From contig NW_022098007.1 of the NCBI RefSeq assembly GCF_002288925.2, forward strand, positions 24,118,815 to 24,182,814: a stretch of 64,000 nt of DNA. The letters are read 5' to 3'. This document shows, in pieces, positions 45,758-57,383 of this stretch (the stretch's first letter is position 1; every line of letters begins with the position of its first letter). The position numbers and the translations under genes are program-made. The notes beneath the pieces were generated by a model. It worked only from the letters and a program-made list of their open reading frames with translations. It was not told the origin of the DNA and ran no database searches. The DNA is from Delphinapterus leucas. Taxonomy: Eukaryota > Chordata > Mammalia > Artiodactyla > Monodontidae.

Positions 45758-46232
45758 TGATGAAATAAAAATTCATAATTTAAGGCAACTCTCTAAAAAT
45801 TTAAACATAAAAAGTTTCTCTGCACTTCGGCCTCCTCTCTCCCTTCTGCTGTGCATTGTGTATCTGCATTATGCATTGACCAGACCTCCCCCATGGCAGA
45901 AATACCTGCTCCACCATATACAGCAATATACTCCCAGTGCTAGCAAGATCATTCCTTAGGAGATAACATTCCTTCTTAATCCTGCAAGGGGTCAGGATGA
46001 CCCATTACTTTGTAAGTGCAATTCTAGATTGTGTACACTGTCAATACATACTGTGATATATAACCTTCTGTCTCAAAAATGTATATAACTGTTCTTTGAC
46101 CTCTAATGGGCAGAACAGTTCTCAGGGCTCTCTGGGTTATAATCTGTCTCCTGGGTTATAATCCTCAGGTTGGCTCTAATACAATTTTCCATCTCTTTCA
46201 TAGATGGACTATTGATTAATTTTTCATCAACA
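45758..46232 (+). mobile_element. ERV-B 3' LTR
   Basis: This 475 bp unit begins TGATGAAATAAAAATTC and ends CATCAACA, colinear with the 5' LTR. TATATAA is at 46082-46088. The AATAAA of the 5' LTR has become AATACA (about 46178), so the polyadenylation signal is lost. A local tandem duplication of CTGGGTTATAATC lies near 46132-46165. Confidence 0.93.
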
Positions 46233-46455
46233 CATTATTTTTTAAGGCTGTAGCCGGTTACTTTGTAAGAGTCTGGAGATGAGCTCACAGCAAGTTTGAG
46301 TGTAATATAACCATTTCCAAATAGGGTTTTATTTTATTCTGTAATAAAATTTTAAGTGATTTGTCAAGAAAATATCCAAACCCAAATAAAAATTTGTCTC
46401 TTGTTCTACAGTTGGATCATGTATGCTAAGACATTTTCCCACTATGGACAACAAA
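46233..46455. other. Unassigned 3' flank of ERV-B
   Basis: AT-rich sequence, nothing recognised, between the 3' LTR and a SINE. Confidence 0.5.
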
Positions 46456-46466
46456 AATAAAGTATC

Positions 46467-46637
46467 TTTGGGACTTTCCTGGCGGTCCAGTGGTTAAGAC
46501 CCTGCTCTTCCAATGCAGGGGGCGCAGGTTTGATCCCTGGTTGGGGAACTAAGATCCCACATGCCACGTGACACAACCAAAAAAAAAAAATAAAAACAAG
46601 TAAAAAATTAAAATAAATAATGAAGGGAAAAAAAGAA
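46467..46637 (+). mobile_element. CHR-type SINE, short form with A-rich tail
   Basis: The head GGGACTTTCCTGGCGGTCCAG includes GTTTGATCCCTGG and ends CACAACC followed by an A-rich tail to about 46637. The flanking repeat AAAGTATCTTT / AAAGTCTCTTT (one mismatch, about 46456 and 46640) is a likely TSD. Confidence 0.88.
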
Positions 46638-47399
46638 AAAAGTCTCTTTAAAATGACATTTCAATAGCTGATGTTGCCAAACTAATTAATATAAAAAAGG
46701 GGTTTGAAAGGGAGAAAACCTTTTTAAAAATATGAGTTACTTGGTATTATATTAAGATTAAGGGGAAAATACTTTTCCCCCAAATTATGAATCTGTATCT
46801 TATTAATACAAACATTTTTAATATTACTCCTTTATTTTAGAATGAATAATGCTTATAAGTATAACTAAGTCTCAAGTATAAAGGGGCTGATTATCTGCCT
46901 GGAATATAATTTGAGCCTTTCTTCCACTCCCAACTTATCATTTAGAAATTTCATTGCATTAATAACAGAAGTTAGGCAACTAAAGGAACAAGGTATAATT
47001 CAAATAAGCAAATTCTGTTCTTTATTAGTTGCCCTTGAGAAAGTTTGAAAATGGAGTTGAGGGGAAGCAAAACCATAATGCTTATACTCATCAATTTATT
47101 TAATAGTGTTCTCTTTCTTCTCTATTAGCAAAGCAGTTGAATAAAGCTTTATGTACTTACTCAAAGAGACTAAATCTCGGTATGTTAAATGGTTTGCTCC
47201 ATGTTGGTTTAACATGCACACACATGAACATATAAAACAAACCAAATAAATACTTAAGAACTTGATGTAGAGAGAAGATTCCTTCCCCAAAAAGAAGCTT
47301 CTGGTAAGATGAAGTAGACATACTTTTCCCTATTCTTCTCACTATTCATTCTTATAAATAAGAACCCTGGACACTATATATAAAATAAGAATATGAAAG
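46638..47399. other. Unassigned AT-rich stretch
   Basis: No repeat or coding homology was recognised. Minus-strand frames at 47096-47342 are short and without domains. Confidence 0.5.
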
Positions 47400-48950
47400 G
47401 TGGAGAGAAGGCAGACAGCTAGGGTCCTTGGGACCAAAAGGAAGAGATGTTTATGAGTTCTGTGGGGTTACTCTTTGCCTAATATATCCTAGACTTGGAA
47501 CTGAAGAAGGTAGAAACCTCAAATTGCCAATTACTGCTGTAAAAGGCCCAATAAATCCTGGTTTCCCTAGCAACAGATCAGGAAAGGAGCATCTTAACAA
47601 GGCAGAAAACTTTTATATAATAATGGCTGTACTCCAGTCAAACATTACAGAAAAGAACTGTGGCTCCTCACCCCTATCCATACCAGAAAAATCCAGGTGG
47701 GTACCACAGAATTCCCATGAGGTTGTAGCAGAGCATCACAACATTCATGCGTGGGTGATGTTCAAGAGGTCCAAGTAGATAACTTGGACTCTCATCCCCC
47801 TTCGTCAGCAATGAAACCATTCATCCCCACGATATCAATGGAGACCACGTAGAAACTGTAGACTTCAGCCCCATGCAGCACAACATTTTTTTACCTACTG
47901 GGGAAATATCAAAGGAGAAGTGGAGAGTAAGGAACTTCACTATCACCTAATGGTACCAAAGCACCCCCATTACAGTATCACTGGAGACTGTGAGGGAAGC
48001 CAGAATTCTGATTCTTGCCCAGCAGTAAAAATAAGCAAATAAGCTCCCATCCTTAGGTGGTAATGAGGTCAAGTGGGAAATCTAGAATTCTACTTACACC
48101 TGGAGGTAACAAGGTGGTGATACTCTTTACCCTGCCAAAGCACTGTCAGAGAAAACCAGATGAAGCAGAAGATTTAAATAACACCCAGAGTCTAATAACA
48201 TAATATTAAAATTTTCAGGTTTCAACTGAAAGTCACTTATACCAAGAACAAGGAGGATCTTAAACTGAATGAAAAAAGAAAATTGAAGTGTGTCAACACT
48301 GAGATGATACAGATGATAAAATTATTTGAAAATGATTTTCAATCAACTTTTATAAAAAAGCATCAGTGAGGAATTACAAACACAACTGAAACAAAAACAG
48401 AAAGTCTCATTAAGGATTTAGAAAGCACCAGCAAGGAAAAGAAGAAATAAAAAAGACCAAATGAAATTTTAGAAGTAAAGCATAGAGTCAGTAAAAATTT
48501 AAAAGCTCAATAGGTGGGCTCAAGAGATTGGAGAGAACAGGTAAAAAATTTATGAACTGAAGAGGCAGCATTAAAAATTGCCCAAACTATGATAAGAAAC
48601 AAAAAGCAGAGAATGACATCCCTCATAAATGTATATACAAAAGTATTCAACAATATATTAGTAAACAGAATTCAAAAATATATAAAAAGGATATACACCA
48701 TGACCAAGTGAGATTTCTTCCATCTATGTAAGGCTAGTTCAACATTCGAAAGTCAAAAAATGTAAACTCTCACATTAACAGAGTAGAGAAGAAAAATCAT
48801 ATGATTATATCAATAGATGCAGAAGAAAACACTTCGCAAAATCCACCAGCCATTCATGATAGAAACTCTCAGAAAGCTAGGAATAGAGAAGGACTTTCTC
48901 AATTTGATTAAAAAAAAATTTAAAAATCCACTACAGCCAACATCATTCTT
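47400..48950 (+). mobile_element. Old L1 (L1ME/HAL1-like), 5'UTR/ORF1 region plus an RT fragment
   Basis: 47700-48180 has phrases typical of old mammalian L1 5'UTRs (GTCAAGTGGGAAATCTAGAA, CACCTGGAGGTAACAAGG). 48180-48600 is ORF1-like A-rich sequence. 48610-48950 is a clear RT fragment (HHDQVRF, then MIISIDAE near 48805). The jump from ORF1 to RT implies an internal deletion. All frames are broken. The left edge is approximate. Confidence 0.7.
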
Positions 48951-49502
48951 TTTTTTTTTTGTATTTTTTAAAACATCTTTATTGGAGTATAATTGCTTTA
49001 TAATGGTGTGTTAGTTTCTGCTTCATAACAAAGTGAATCAGTTATACATATGCATATGTTCCCATATCTCTTCCCTCTTGCATCTATCTCCCTCCCACCC
49101 TCCCTATCCCACCCCTCTAGGTGGTCACAAAGCACCAAGCTGATCTCCCTGTGCTATGCGGCTGCTTCCCACTATCTATTTTACATCTGGTAGTGTACAT
49201 ATGTCGATGCCACTCTCTCACTTGGTCACAGCTTACCCTTCTCCCTCCCCATATCCTCAAGTCCATTCTCTAGTAGGTCTGTGTCTTTATTCCCGTCTTG
49301 CCCCTAGGTTCTTCATGACCATATTTTTTCTTAGATTCCATATATATGTGTTAGCATACGGTATTTATTTTTCTCTTTCTGACTTACTTCACTCTGTATG
49401 ACAGACTCTAGGTCCATCCACCTCACTACAAATAACTCAATTTTGTTTCTTTTTATGGCTGAGTAATATTCCATTGTATATATGTGCCACATCTTCTTTT
49501 TC
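48951..49502 (-). mobile_element. Young L1 3' tail, 5' truncated
   Basis: Poly(T), then ACATCTTTATTGGAGTATAA, reading antisense through the 3'UTR to GTGCCACATCTTC. About 550 bp. The right flank is the unidentified segment starting at 49503. No clear TSD. Confidence 0.9.
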
Positions 49503-49957
49503 TTTTTGACTGTTTCAAATCTTTATTTCCGTTTGAATGTAGCCCAAGCCTCAGTACTTTCATCTAAGAAGAAAGTATCATGTCAGATTGTATTACAAGC
49601 TAAAATTTTATAAGTCCTAAAAAAAATTCCAAGTTTTACCCAATTTCCAATCCCCACAGCTCCAGCCCCACAAGAAATTCATACAATTGTTTAAAACAAA
49701 TTATAATTCAATAGGAATAAAATATTCAAAATAATACATCTAAAGAAATTTTCTAGAATCTTGTGCAATAATAGGGTTAGTTAGATAAATCATGTACCTG
49801 TATTTAGCTTAGTTTAAATTTTAAACAATTTTAAGAATAGCTGTTACAGAATTTATAGTGAAAGAGGCACCTCAAGAATTGGAGGCAAAGGTTAATCTTA
49901 GTTGCTCTGTCTAAACTGTGCTTTGTGGTCCTATTTAGCATTTTATATATATATTTA
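49503..49957 (-). other. Unidentified 3'-end-like segment
   Basis: On the minus strand the segment ends AATAAAGATTTGAAACAGTC followed by an A-rich AAAAAGAAAAAGAA. That is, an AATAAA (49522-49527) with an A-rich tail about 18 nt downstream. The upstream part is AT-rich with no long ORF, as in a 3'UTR. It does not match the L1s on either side. It could be the end of a retrocopied mRNA, a 3' transduction, or simple host sequence. Confidence 0.4.
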
Positions 49958-51556
49958 TTTATTTATTAACATCTTTATTGGAGTATAATTGCTTTACAAT
50001 GGTGTGTTAGTTTCTGCTTTGTAACAAAGTGAATCAGTTATACATATACACATGTTCCCATATCTCTTCCCTCCTGCGTCTCCCACCCTCCCTCTCTCAC
50101 CCCACTAGGCAGTCACAAACCACCTAGCTGATCTCCCTGTGCTACGTGGCTGCTTCCCACTAGCTATCCACTTTACGCTTGGTAGTGTATATATGTCCAT
50201 ACCACTCTCTCACCTCATCACAGCCTACCCCTCCCCCTCCCCATATCCTCAAGTCCATGCTCTAGTAGGTCTGTGTTTTTATTCCTGTCTTACCCATAGG
50301 TTCTTCATGACCTTTTTTTTCCCCTTAGGTTCCATATATATGTGTTAGCATAAGATATTTGTTTTTCTCTTTCTGACTTACTTCACTCTGTATGACAGAC
50401 TCTAGGTCCATCCACCTCACTACAAATAACTCAATTTCGTTTCTTTTTATGGCTGAGTAATATTCCATTGTATATGTGTGCCACATCTTCTTTATCCATT
50501 CGTCTGTTGATGGACACTTAGGTTGCTTCCATGTCCTGGCTATTGTAAATAGAGCTGCAATGAACATTTTGGTACATGACTCTTTTTGAATTATGGTTTT
50601 CTCAGGGTATATGCCCAGTAGTGGGATTGCTGGGTCATACTAGAACAAAAAATTTCACAATTTGTATGTAAACACATAAGACTCCGAATGGACTGTACTA
50701 CAAAGCTACAGTTATCAAGACAGTATGGTACTGGCACAAAAACAGAAATATAGATCAATGGAACAGGATAGAAAGCCCTGAGATAAACCCATGCACATAT
50801 GGTCACCTTATCTTTGATAAAGGAGGCAAGAATATACAGTGGAGAAAAGACAGCCTGTTCAATAAGTGGTGCTGGGAAAACTGGACACCTACATGTAAAA
50901 GTATGAAATTAGAACACTTCCTAACACCACACACAAAAATAAGCTCAAAATGGATAAAAGACCTAAATGTAAGGCCAGACAATATCAAATTCTTAGAGGA
51001 AAACATAGGTAAAACACTCTATGATATAAATCACAGCAAGATCCTTTTTGACCCACCTCCTAGAGAAATGGAAATAAAAACAAAAATAAACAATTGGGAC
51101 CTAATGAAACTTAAAAGCTTTTGCACAGCAAAGGAAACCATAAACAAGACCAAAAGACAACCCTCAGAATGGGAGAAAATATTTGCAAATGTAGCAACTG
51201 ACAAAGCATTAATCTCCAAAATTTACAAGCAGCTCATGCAGCTCAGTATCTAAAAAACAAACAACCCAATCCAAAACTGGGCAGAAGACCTAAATAGTCA
51301 TTTCTCCAAAGAAGATATACAGATTGCCAACAAACACATGAAAGAATGCTCAACATCATTAATCATTAGAGAAACACAAATCAAAACTACAATGAGATAT
51401 CACCTCACACCAATCTGAATGGCCATCATCAAAAAATCTACAAATAATAAATGCTGGACAGGGTGTGGGGAAAAGGGAACCCTCTTGCACTGTTGGTGGG
51501 AATGTAAACTGATACAGTCACTATGGAGAACCGTATGGAGGTTCCTTAAAAAACTA
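49958..51556. mobile_element. L1 3' end with 5' inversion (twin priming)
   Basis: 49958-50640 is L1 3'UTR antisense (AACATCTTTATTGGAG ... GGGTCATAC). 50641-51556 is sense ORF2 end and 3'UTR ending TTAAAAAACTAAAAA. The sense part stops about a dozen L1 nucleotides before the point where the antisense part starts, so both derive from one L1 copied from two primers. A short A-rich stretch marks the right edge. A further internal gap of about 65 L1 nucleotides is visible near 50685. TSD not resolved. Confidence 0.85.
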
Positions 51557-52250
51557 AAAAAAAAAAGAAGGAGTATTAAACATGAACAAGTTTAGACCTA
51601 ACGGTTTGGAAAATTCTCATTCTCTCCTAAAGGCAAACTATGTTGAAGTTTAGAAATGGTTTCCAAGTAACAATCAAACCCAGGGTCCTGCCAGAAAAAT
51701 ACTGTATGCTCTCAAGGTGAAGCTGAAGTTATAGCTCTAAAATCCTTTGTTAAGGCATCAAAAAGATACAATGTTCTGCTTTAGAATATTAAGTTGGACA
51801 AAAATAGCACTTTAGAGTTTAAGGGTGTACCTACGAGTATCTTCATCAAACAAGAGTCTCTAAGAAACATAAAAACTTTATTATACAACCCTCCTGACAT
51901 AAGACCAGGGTGAAGAAGGGTTTAATTGGAAGAAATTCAGGGTGTGGTGTTTATTCATAGGAGACCAAAATGATTTTAAAAGAATTACATTTCCAGACAT
52001 ACCACCAACTTTCACTGACAGGGACAAAAACACTACAAAAAGGAAAAAAGGACTTTGAACCTCCGAAACCTACTAGCAGGGAGCAAACCACAAAAGCTAC
52101 GTAGTTGAAAATATAGCTTACCTAGCAAATCAAAGGAAGGATGACTCAAAGTGTGGAACCAAGAACAATGGGTAAGGACTGAGCCATTCCTGGGCAGGAA
52201 TGGGGCTGAGTCCTTAATGAAGAAACTTCCAAAATTTTCCTGTCTGGATT
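51557..52250. other. Unassigned stretch
   Basis: Nothing recognised. It may continue the host sequence seen at 49503-49957, interrupted by the L1. Confidence 0.45.
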
Positions 52251-52570
52251 TCAGAATTTCTATGTACTTCTTTGTGCTTCACATTTTCTCCCTATTTGAA
52301 TAGGAATACCCATAGGGGTTTTATCAGTCTCGACCCTGTATGTTGGGCAAATGGAGTGCACATAACTCAGATCAAGAACTATACTTGGGGTGATTTACTT
52401 AAGAAAGTATACCTGAGAAAACTTCATCTGTGCATGGATCTGATTTAGATGAGGATTTCACAGACTTTGAGCTGATGGTATAGTGAGATGAGACTTTTGT
52501 GGGCCTTTGCAGTGGGTAAGTATATTTTGCATGTGGGAGGATTGTAAATAATTTGTGGCCACATGGGGGA
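52251..52570 (+). mobile_element. MaLR (ERVL) internal-sequence scrap
   Basis: The order CTCCCTATTTGAATAGGAA ... GATGAGGATTTCACAGACTTT ... TGAGATGAGACTTTTGTGGG ... TTTTGCATGTGGGAGGA resembles the internal region just upstream of MLT/MST/THE1-type 3' LTRs. Old; no LTR visible downstream, where an L1 starts. Confidence 0.5.
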
Positions 52571-55110
52571 CATATAGGGTTTTAAAATTCACATGTACTT
52601 TACATGAGGTAAAATTCACCACTTTAAAGGGTACACTTCTGTGGTTTTGGGGACATTCACTAGGTTCTGCAACCATCTCCACTATCTAATTCCAGAATAT
52701 TTCTATTGATACCCCCATCCCCAAAACCAAGCCATACCTATTAGTAGTTAGTCCTAGTTTGTCTTTCCTCCCATATGATAGCAATAACTACTCTACAGAT
52801 TTCTATCTCTATAGATTTGTCTCTATATATTTTTCTATTCTGATTATTTCATATAAATGGAATCATAGAATATGTAGCCTCTTGTATATGGCTTCTTTCA
52901 CTTAGCATATTTTCAATGTTTATCCATCTTGCAGCATATATCAGTTCATTTCATTTTATTTCTGTATAATATTCCTTTGGATGGTTATGCCACATTTTAT
53001 TTGTCCACATCCATTTTATTTGTCCATCCAACATTTAATGTATTGAATACATTTGGGTTATTTTCATATTTTTGGCTATTATGAATAATGCTCTTATAAC
53101 CAGTCATGTACAAGTATTGTATGGACATATGTTTTCATTTCTCTTGGGTATATACCTAGGAGAGGAATTCCTGTGTCATAAAGTAATTTTATTTTACCTT
53201 TTTGAGCAACTGCCAAACTTATTTTCCACAGCAAATGCACCATTTTACATTCCCTTATGATTTCTTTTTTAACCCATTCCTTATTTGGTAGTGTGTTGTT
53301 TGATTTCCACATTTTGTGGTTTTTCTAAATTTCCTTCTGTTACTAATTTCATATTTCATTTCAGTTTAATTACAACACTTACTTTGTATGATTTAAATCC
53401 TTTTAAAATTTATTAACACATGTTAATGGCTTAAGATACAATCTATCATGCACAATGTTCCAGGTTCCCTTGAGAATAATATTCTGATGAAATTGGGTGA
53501 AGTGTTCCATAGGTAACTATTAGGTCTGCTTGGTAATTAGGGATGTTCAAGTCTTCCATTTCCTTGCTGATCTTCCATCTACTTTTTCTGTCCATTATTG
53601 AAAGTAGGGTATTGACATATCCAACTCTTATGATTAAATTACCTATTTCTCCCTTCCATTCTCTCCATTTTTACTTTATATATTTTGGAGCTCTGTTGTG
53701 AGGTGCTCTGTTGTGAGGTGCTTAAATTACTATATTTTTTCCAGGGATTGATGATTTCACCATTATACAATGTCCTTTCTCAGGACTTCCCTGGTGGTGC
53801 AGTGTTTAAGAATCCGCCTAAAAAAAATAAAAAAAAATAATAAAAAAAAAAGAATCCACCTACCAATGCAGGGGACATAGGTTCAATCCCTGGTCCCAGA
53901 AGATTCCACATGCCATGGAGCAACTAGCCTGTGTGCCACAACTACTAAGCCTGCACTCTAGAGCCTGTGAGCCACAACTATGGAGCCTGCACACCAGAAC
54001 TACTGAAGCCTGTGTGCCATAGAGCCCACGCACCACAACTACTGAGCCCACGTGCTGCAACTACTGAAGCCTGTGCACTCTAGGGCCTGAGTGCTGCAAC
54101 TACTGAAGCCTGTGAACCTAGAGAAGCCACCGCAATGAGAGAAGCTCTGCAACGAGAAGCCACCGCAATGAGAAGCCCATGCACCACAATGAAGAGTAGT
54201 CCCCACTCACCGCAACTAGAGAAAGCCCACGTGCAGCAATGAAGACCCAACGCAGCCAAAAAAAAATGTCCTTTCTCTCTAGTGACAATTTTATTTCAAA
54301 GTCTATTTTGTCTGATATTAGCATATGAACTTCAGCTCTCTTGTGAGTACTGTTTCCATACACTATATTTTTACTTTCAAACAATTTGTGTCATTAAAAC
54401 TAAAGTATCTGTAGACAGCATTTAGTTGGATCTTTTTTTAAAAAATCCATTCTGCCAGTCTCTGCCTTTTAATTCGAGAGGTTAATCCACTTACATCTAA
54501 TGTAATTATGGATAAGGAAGGACTTATTTGTAGCATTTGGATATTAATGTTCCATATCTTATGTCTTTTTGGTTTCTCCATACTTATTTTATTTCCTTTT
54601 TTAGTATTAAATAGATATTTTCTAGTGTATTATTTTCATTCCCTTATCATTTCTTTTACTATATCTTTTAGTCATTATCTTACTGGTTGCCTTAGGATTA
54701 CAATTAACATCTTAATTTATAACAATCTAGTTCAGAGTAACACTGACATAATTTCAATAGTATACATTTTGCTTCTATATATCTCCATTCCTCTCCCAAT
54801 CTGTATGCTTCTATTGCCACAGAATACATCTTTACATGCTGTGTTCCCATTAATGCAGATTTATAATTACTGCGTTTTGCAACTGTCTTTTACATCATAT
54901 AGGGAAAAAGGAGTTACAAGCCAAAAATACAATAATACTGGCTTTTACATTTACCTATTTAGTTACCTTTCCTGCTGTTCTTTATTTCTTCATGTCGAGT
55001 TGAGTTACTGTCTAGTATCCATATATTCAAACTAAAGGACTCTCTTTAGCATTCGTTGAAGGGCAGGTCTGCTAGTAAAAAAACCCCTCAGTTTTTGTAG
55101 ATCTGGAAAT
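52571..55110 (-). mobile_element. Old L1 (L1M-type), antisense, internally deleted
   Basis: The 3'UTR starts near 52575 (TTAAAATTCACATG ... GGTAAAATTCACC), jumps near 53260 to endonuclease-region sequence (CCCATTCCTTATTTGG), and after a SINE continues to the ORF1/ORF2 boundary near 55080. No coding capacity. Confidence 0.8.
53782..54264 (+). mobile_element. CHR-type SINE, expanded (483 bp) with internal A-rich duplication
   Basis: The head GGACTTCCCTGGTGGTGCAG is interrupted after AAGAATCCGCCT by about 30 bp of A-rich sequence and then repeats AGAATCCACCT. The body has about twelve CAACTACTGAAGCCTGTG-like units. The perfect 13 bp TSD AATGTCCTTTCTC lies at 53769-53781 and 54265-54277. It lies in the old antisense L1. 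Confidence 0.95.
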
Positions 55111-55920
55111 GCCTTAATTTCTTTTTCATTTTTATTGTGGTAAAATATACATAATTTTTTATCATTTTAATCATTTGTAAGTGGCATTAAATATACAATG
55201 TTTTGTAAACATCATTACTAAATCAATACCCAAAACGTTTCCATCATCCCAACCAAACCCCCATGCACATTAAACAAAAACCTGAGCTTCTAACCCCATC
55301 CCTTGCCCCCAGCCTCTGGTAATCTCTGTTCTACTTTCTGTCTCTATGAATTTGCCTATTCTAGGCATGTCATAAAAGTGAAAGGATACAATATTATATT
55401 TTCATCTGTATCTGGCTTATTTCACTAAGCATAATGTTTTCAAGGTTTACCCATGGTATATCCTATATCAAAATGTAATTCCTTTTTATGACAGAATGAT
55501 ATTCCATTGTATGAATATACCACATATAGTTTATCCATTCACCTGTTGATTGACACTTCGGTTGTTTCCACCTTTTGGTTATTGTGAATAATGCTATGAA
55601 ACTTGTTACAAATATCCGAGTTCCTGTTTTGAGTTCTTTAGGATATAAACCTAGGAGTGGAATTGCCGTGTCATTTGGTAGTTCTATATTGAACCTTTTG
55701 AAAAATTGCCAAACTGTTTTTCATAGCAATTACACCTTTTTACATTCCCACCAGAAATGCACAAGGATTCTCTCAGCAAAATGTTTTATAATTTTTGGTG
55801 TACTAGCCTTTTGCCTAAATTTATTACTGAGAGTTTAATTCATAAATTAATTAAATTAATTAAGTTTTTACAGGTCCCACTCAGGAAGGAATGCATTAAA
55901 CACATTCACATTTCCATTCT
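55111..55920 (-). mobile_element. Old L1 3'UTR (L1M-type), antisense
   Basis: TTTTTATTGTGGTAAAATATAC at 55128 is the 3'UTR start of an L1M-type element, a second one beside the previous. The order continues through GAATAATGCTATGAAAC to about 55780; from there to 55920 assignment is less certain. The DNAJB6 retrocopy inserted at its right edge. Confidence 0.75.
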
Positions 55921-56125
55921 TTTTTTAAAGCAAATGACAAAGACCCAGCTTACCAGCTTTACTTTTTTAAACCTAAGCTTATAATTACATGTTTAAACAA
56001 TTCTCAAAATGTACTAAGTTGCCAGCATTCATGCACAAGTAGAAAACATCCTCAATTTATATTCAAAAGTGTGTTACTATTAATGCATTAATGTCTTTCA
56101 CTACTAAATACTGAAAAAAATTGAA

Positions 56126-56160
<35 letters not shown>

Positions 56161-57383
56161 AGATTCATCCTGGCAATACTGACTTTACAGCAGACTGACA
56201 CTACTTGGCTCATGTTTCAAACACAATGCAAAAGAAGGTCTTTGCTGGTGTTAGTGTACAAAAGGATCAAAGCCACCTTAGATTACATTTAATAGAAAAG
56301 CAATGTGCATATACAGATTTACAACAATTTTAAAGACAAAAAATTACAGAACTGTTATGTGGTCCCAACAATAAACTCGAAAGCATATGACAAATAGGGG
56401 CTCCAGTGAACTGTTTATAAATACTTTACATTAGGTACAGTTATACTAGAAGTTGAATTCATTTCAAATCTTCAACAAATGTTCCTATATTTATAGTTTA
56501 ACATTTCAGTTAAATGCATGCAATTACTCCTTATGCAAGCATAGCTGCTGCTCCTTGCATTTTATTGTTAAGGACTTTAACTGGCCATCTTTTTCAACTT
56601 CTACTCTTTCTTCACCATTCTTGACAATTCTCTTTGTAGTGATTTTTCTGCCATTAATTAATTTAGTAGAAGTTGACATAGATTTGAAGTTGCCCATCCC
56701 ACTACCACCAAATGACATGGAAGAGAATGAAGTGAGGCCCCCATGACGTAGTGAACTGAACAATGTAAATTTGGGTCAAAAGAAGAAAATCCACCTCCAA
56801 AAGATGGAAATCCACTTAAGGCAGAGAAAAATGACCCTGTGACCCAGCTTTTGTTTCAATGGGGCCCCTGCAATGACCAAATATGTTCTCAAGTGGGTCT
56901 TCAAAGAGGTTAAAAAAGTCTCTTCCACCAAAATATTCCCTGAAGACATCTGGATTAAGGAATCTGAAGCCAAACTCAAATGGCCTGTCAAAATGACTTC
57001 CACCTCCATCATTTAATTGTTTTTTAGCATATCTGTCATAGATGTCCCATTTTTTAAATATGTGATAACACCTCAAACACCTCATATACCTTGGCTATTT
57101 GAATTTTCTCTCCCCTTTTTCTTCTCAAGATTTTTATCTGGTTACTATGCTGATGCCAGTTTCCAATAAGCCTTTTTAATATCCTTGGCTGAAGCATGTC
57201 TCTGCATGCATAGAACTTCATAGTAATCCATCATGTTTTAGCAAGCTGTTGCAAGGAATCCAAGGACGTGGAAGCAGGTGGATAGAAGCAGCAGCGATGG
57301 GGTGATGGCCTGGGTCTCCTGTTGACTCTGGCATGGCTGTGCTGGTCATGGAGGTGCAGACGGCAGCTCCCCAAGATTTCCTT
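55921..57383 (-). pseudogene. DNAJB6: DNAJB6 processed pseudogene (short isoform)
   Basis: DNAJB6 is an HSP40 co-chaperone. On the minus strand a 5'UTR-like stretch (57383-57235) leads to ATGATGGATTACTATG at 57234 and the J-domain (YYEVL, QRHAS, IKKAYWKLA). The HPD region is deleted. Then come IYDRYAK near 57040, [32 protein letters not shown] at 57015-56920 (Gly/Phe-rich region, shown only for position) and the Ser/Thr-rich region with [16 protein letters not shown] near 56710-56660. The C-terminal segment [12 protein letters not shown] at 56580-56540, with a stop shortly after, matches the short (b) isoform. No introns are seen. A frameshift lies near 56770 and further small indels occur. 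The 3'UTR runs to about 55921, where a T-run marks the poly(A). Imperfect flanks ATTTCCATTCT / ATTTCCTTTCT (about 55908 and 57371) are a likely TSD. Confidence 0.93.
56128..56158. repeat. (GT)n microsatellite
   Basis: An uninterrupted run of about 15 GT units, inside the 3'UTR part of the DNAJB6 retrocopy. Confidence 0.98.
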
